DNA of 5,988 nucleotides from an uncultured Clostridia bacterium (lineage in GTDB: Bacteria > Bacillota > Clostridia > Oscillospirales > Acutalibacteraceae): assembly GCA_937898195.1 (NCBI GenBank), contig CALEJD010000103.1, positions 1 through 5,988 of the forward strand, written 5' to 3'. The notes below the pieces were generated by a model. That model did not search any database. It was not told the origin of the DNA and worked only from the letters and a program-made list of their open reading frames with translations. The position numbers and the translations under genes were made by a program. Within the stretch, counting starts at the first letter, position 1; every line of letters starts with the position of its first letter. Shown here piece after piece: positions 3,888 to 5,988 of the stretch.

Positions 3888-5988
3888 ATGGTAAATGTCA
3901 AACCGGTAAAACTTGGCAGAAATACCCGTATGAGTTTCTCAAAGATTAATGAAGTTATGCAGATGCCTAACCTTATTGAAGTTCAGAAAAACTCTTACAA
4001 GTGGTTCCTTGAAACAGGACTTAAAGAGGTGTTCCGTGATATCGATGCAATCACCGATTACACAGGAAATCTCGAATTGACCTTTGTGGATTATCGCATG
4101 GACGATAAACCAAAGTACACAGTTAAAGAGTGCAAAGAAAGAGATGCAACATATGCAGCTCCACTCAGAGTAACTGCGCGTCTTCTCAACAAAGAGACAG
4201 GCGAGGTTAAAGAAAATGAAGTATATATGGGCGACTTCCCACTTATGACAGATAGCGGTACTTTCGTTATCAACGGTGCAGAGCGTGTTATCATTTCACA
4301 GCTTGTGCGTTCACCTAGCGTTTATTATGGTATGACTCATGATAAGACAGGTAAGGAACTTTACACAACAACTGTAATTCCAAACCGTGGTGCATGGCTT
4401 GAATACGAAACAGACCAGAATGACCTTTTCTATGTAAGAATAGATAAGAACAGAAAGATTTATATTACAACTTTCATTCGTGCATTGGGTCTTAGCTCAA
4501 ACGACGAAATCCGTGAATTCTTCGGTTATGACGACAGAATTGAAGCAACTCTTGAAAAGGATACAACAGTTAACACAGAACAGGCACTTATCGAAGTTTA
4601 TAAAAAGCTTCGTCCAGGCGAACCACCTGCACTTGAAACAGCACAGGCACACCTTGATGGTTTGTTCTTTGATGCACACCGTTATGACCTTTCTCGCGTA
4701 GGTAGATATAAATACAACAAGAAACTTGCAATTTCAGACAGAATTGCAGGTCATAAGGTTGCGCAACCAGTTGTTAGCCAGCTCACCGGTGAGATTATGG
4801 CAGATGCTGGTGATATGATTGACGAAAAACTTGCTTACAGAATTGAGCAAGAAGGTGTTGATACAGTAATTCTTGATGTTGACGGTAAAGAAGTTAAAGT
4901 TTACTCTAACGGAATGGTTGACATCGCTGAATATGTTCCAATGTTCACAGAAGAAGAACTCGAAGAAATCGGTATCAACGAAAAAGTCAGCTTCCCAGTT
5001 CTTATGGAAGTTCTTGACAAATGTGGCGACGATAAGGATGCTCTCGCAGAAGAAATGGCTCTTCGTGCAGATGACCTTATTCCAAAGCACATTGTTATTA
5101 ACGATATTTTTGCATCAATCAACTATCTTAACGGTCTCGCATCAGGCGTTGGTGTAACAGATGATATCGACCACCTTGGCAATCGTCGTATCCGTTCAGT
5201 TGGTGAACTTCTTCAGAACCAATTCAGAATTGGTTTTGCAAGAATGGAAAGAGTTGTTAAAGAAAGAATGACTCTTCAGGGACAGGAGCCAGATAAGGTT
5301 ACTCCTGCTGCTCTTATCAATATTCGTCCTGTAATGGCTGCAATCAAAGAGTTCTTTGGTTCATCTCCACTTTCTCAGTTCATGGACCAGACAAACCCAC
5401 TTGCAGAACTTACACATAAGAGAAGACTTTCAGCACTCGGTCCTGGCGGTCTTTCTCGTGACCGTGCAGGCTTCGAAGTTCGTGACGTTCACTATTCACA
5501 CTATGGTAGAATGTGTCCAATCGAAACTCCTGAAGGTCCAAATATCGGTCTTATCTCTTACCTTGCAACATTTGCAAGAATCAATAAATATGGCTTCATT
5601 GAAGCACCTTTCAGAAGAATTGACAAAAAGACAGGCACAGTTCTTCCTGAAGTTGACTATATGACAGCTGATGTAGAAGATAACTACATCGTTGCTCAGG
5701 CTAACGAACCACTTGACGAAAATGGTAAATTCATCAATACAAAACTCACAGCTCGTTGCAGAGAAAACTTCCTTGAAGTTGCAACAACAGAAGCAGATTA
5801 TATGGACGTTTCTCCAAAGATGGTCGTTTCAGTTGCTACTGCAATGATTCCATTCCTTGAAAACGACGACGCTAACCGTGCTTTGATGGGTTCAAACATG
5901 CAACGTCAGGCAGTTCCACTTCTTAAAACAGAATCTCCAATCGTTGGTACAGGTATGGAATACAAGGCAGCTGTTGACTCAGGTACAG
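3888..5988 (+). CDS. rpoB: DNA-directed RNA polymerase beta subunit, N-terminal 700 residues (3' end outside window)
   Basis: This is the beta subunit of bacterial RNA polymerase, which forms one side of the active-site cleft and binds rifampicin. The open frame covers 700 complete codons of a protein usually near 1200. The start gives MVNVKPVKLGRNTRMSFSKI followed by the conserved PNLIEVQKNSYKWF. The lobe contains FVINGAERVIISQLVRSPSV (residues 125-144). The rifampicin region reads GSSPLSQFMDQTNPLAEL (491-508) and THKRRLSALGPGGL. Q497, D500, H510 and S515 correspond to E. coli Q513, D516, H526 and S531, all wild type, which predicts sensitivity. CPIETPEGPNIGLI follows, and PFLENDDANRALMGSNMQRQ lies at 655-674. 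Codons favour CCA, GTT, CTT, ACA and GAA, as expected for a highly expressed gene in an A/T-leaning genome. It carries its own promoter and leader and is divergent from lacZ; rpoC normally follows but is outside the window. An alternative start at the ATG of residue 15 would lose conserved N-terminal sequence. Confidence 0.99.
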   Translation, partial: MVNVKPVKLGRNTRMSFSKINEVMQMPNLIEVQKNSYKWFLETGLKEVFRDIDAITDYTGNLELTFVDYRMDDKPKYTVKECKERDATYAAPLRVTARLLNKETGEVKENEVYMGDFPLMTDSGTFVINGAERVIISQLVRSPSVYYGMTHDKTGKELYTTTVIPNRGAWLEYETDQNDLFYVRIDKNRKIYITTFIRALGLSSNDEIREFFGYDDRIEATLEKDTTVNTEQALIEVYKKLRPGEPPALETAQAHLDGLFFDAHRYDLSRVGRYKYNKKLAISDRIAGHKVAQPVVSQLTGEIMADAGDMIDEKLAYRIEQEGVDTVILDVDGKEVKVYSNGMVDIAEYVPMFTEEELEEIGINEKVSFPVLMEVLDKCGDDKDALAEEMALRADDLIPKHIVINDIFASINYLNGLASGVGVTDDIDHLGNRRIRSVGELLQNQFRIGFARMERVVKERMTLQGQEPDKVTPAALINIRPVMAAIKEFFGSSPLSQFMDQTNPLAELTHKRRLSALGPGGLSRDRAGFEVRDVHYSHYGRMCPIETPEGPNIGLISYLATFARINKYGFIEAPFRRIDKKTGTVLPEVDYMTADVEDNYIVAQANEPLDENGKFINTKLTARCRENFLEVATTEADYMDVSPKMVVSVATAMIPFLENDDANRALMGSNMQRQAVPLLKTESPIVGTGMEYKAAVDSGT

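Noticed and set aside
4734..5122. Open frames within rpoB in other frames or on the minus strand (4091-4294, 4480-4701, 4734-5090, 4873-5157, 5356-5664)
   Set aside because: The full stretch is accounted for by conserved RpoB sequence, and none shows a domain or start signal.

Overview
The window looks like a chromosomal segment of a low-to-moderate G+C Gram-positive anaerobe. It is most likely a member of the Clostridia, in the neighbourhood of Ruminococcus/Oscillospiraceae. The evidence is the RpoB sequence (B. subtilis/clostridial-type rifampicin region, no sign of proteobacterial inserts), the AAGGAG ribosome-binding site, and the clostridial flavour of the GH2 beta-galactosidase. This placement rests on recognising families by eye, not on a tree.

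There are three protein genes. On the minus strand, a complete 1044-residue beta-galactosidase gene (lacZ, 3524 to 390) is followed after only 14 bases by the start of a KtrB/TrkH-family potassium-transporter subunit, which runs off the left edge (375 to 1). These two are arranged as one transcription unit. On the plus strand, rpoB (RNA polymerase beta subunit) starts at 3888 and runs off the right edge, with its first 700 codons present.

The 363-base region between lacZ and rpoB (3525-3887) is a divergent control region. Toward lacZ it holds a TTGTCG-17-TATAAT promoter and a standard Shine-Dalgarno sequence. Toward rpoB it holds a perfect-consensus TTGACA-17-TATAAT promoter preceded by A/T tracts. 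Between the two promoters sits a perfect 9-base inverted repeat (3640-3666). After the rpoB promoter there is a leader of about 180 bases with two foldable elements: a long multi-part hairpin (3715-3802) and a 12-bp hairpin (3821-3849). A short TCTCC between them could pair with the rpoB ribosome-binding site. This leader is the most interesting part of the window, because nothing coding explains it and it resembles a control element acting on rpoB.

rpoB is not preceded by the ribosomal stalk genes rplJ-rplL, its usual upstream partners; a divergent carbohydrate gene takes their place. rpoB therefore appears to carry its own promoter and leader. Base composition also changes along lacZ, from about 50% G+C in the samples counted in its 3' half to about 30-35% in its 5' half. 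This could reflect recombination or a regional composition gradient. No tRNA, rRNA, CRISPR array, insertion sequence or convincing intrinsic terminator was seen.
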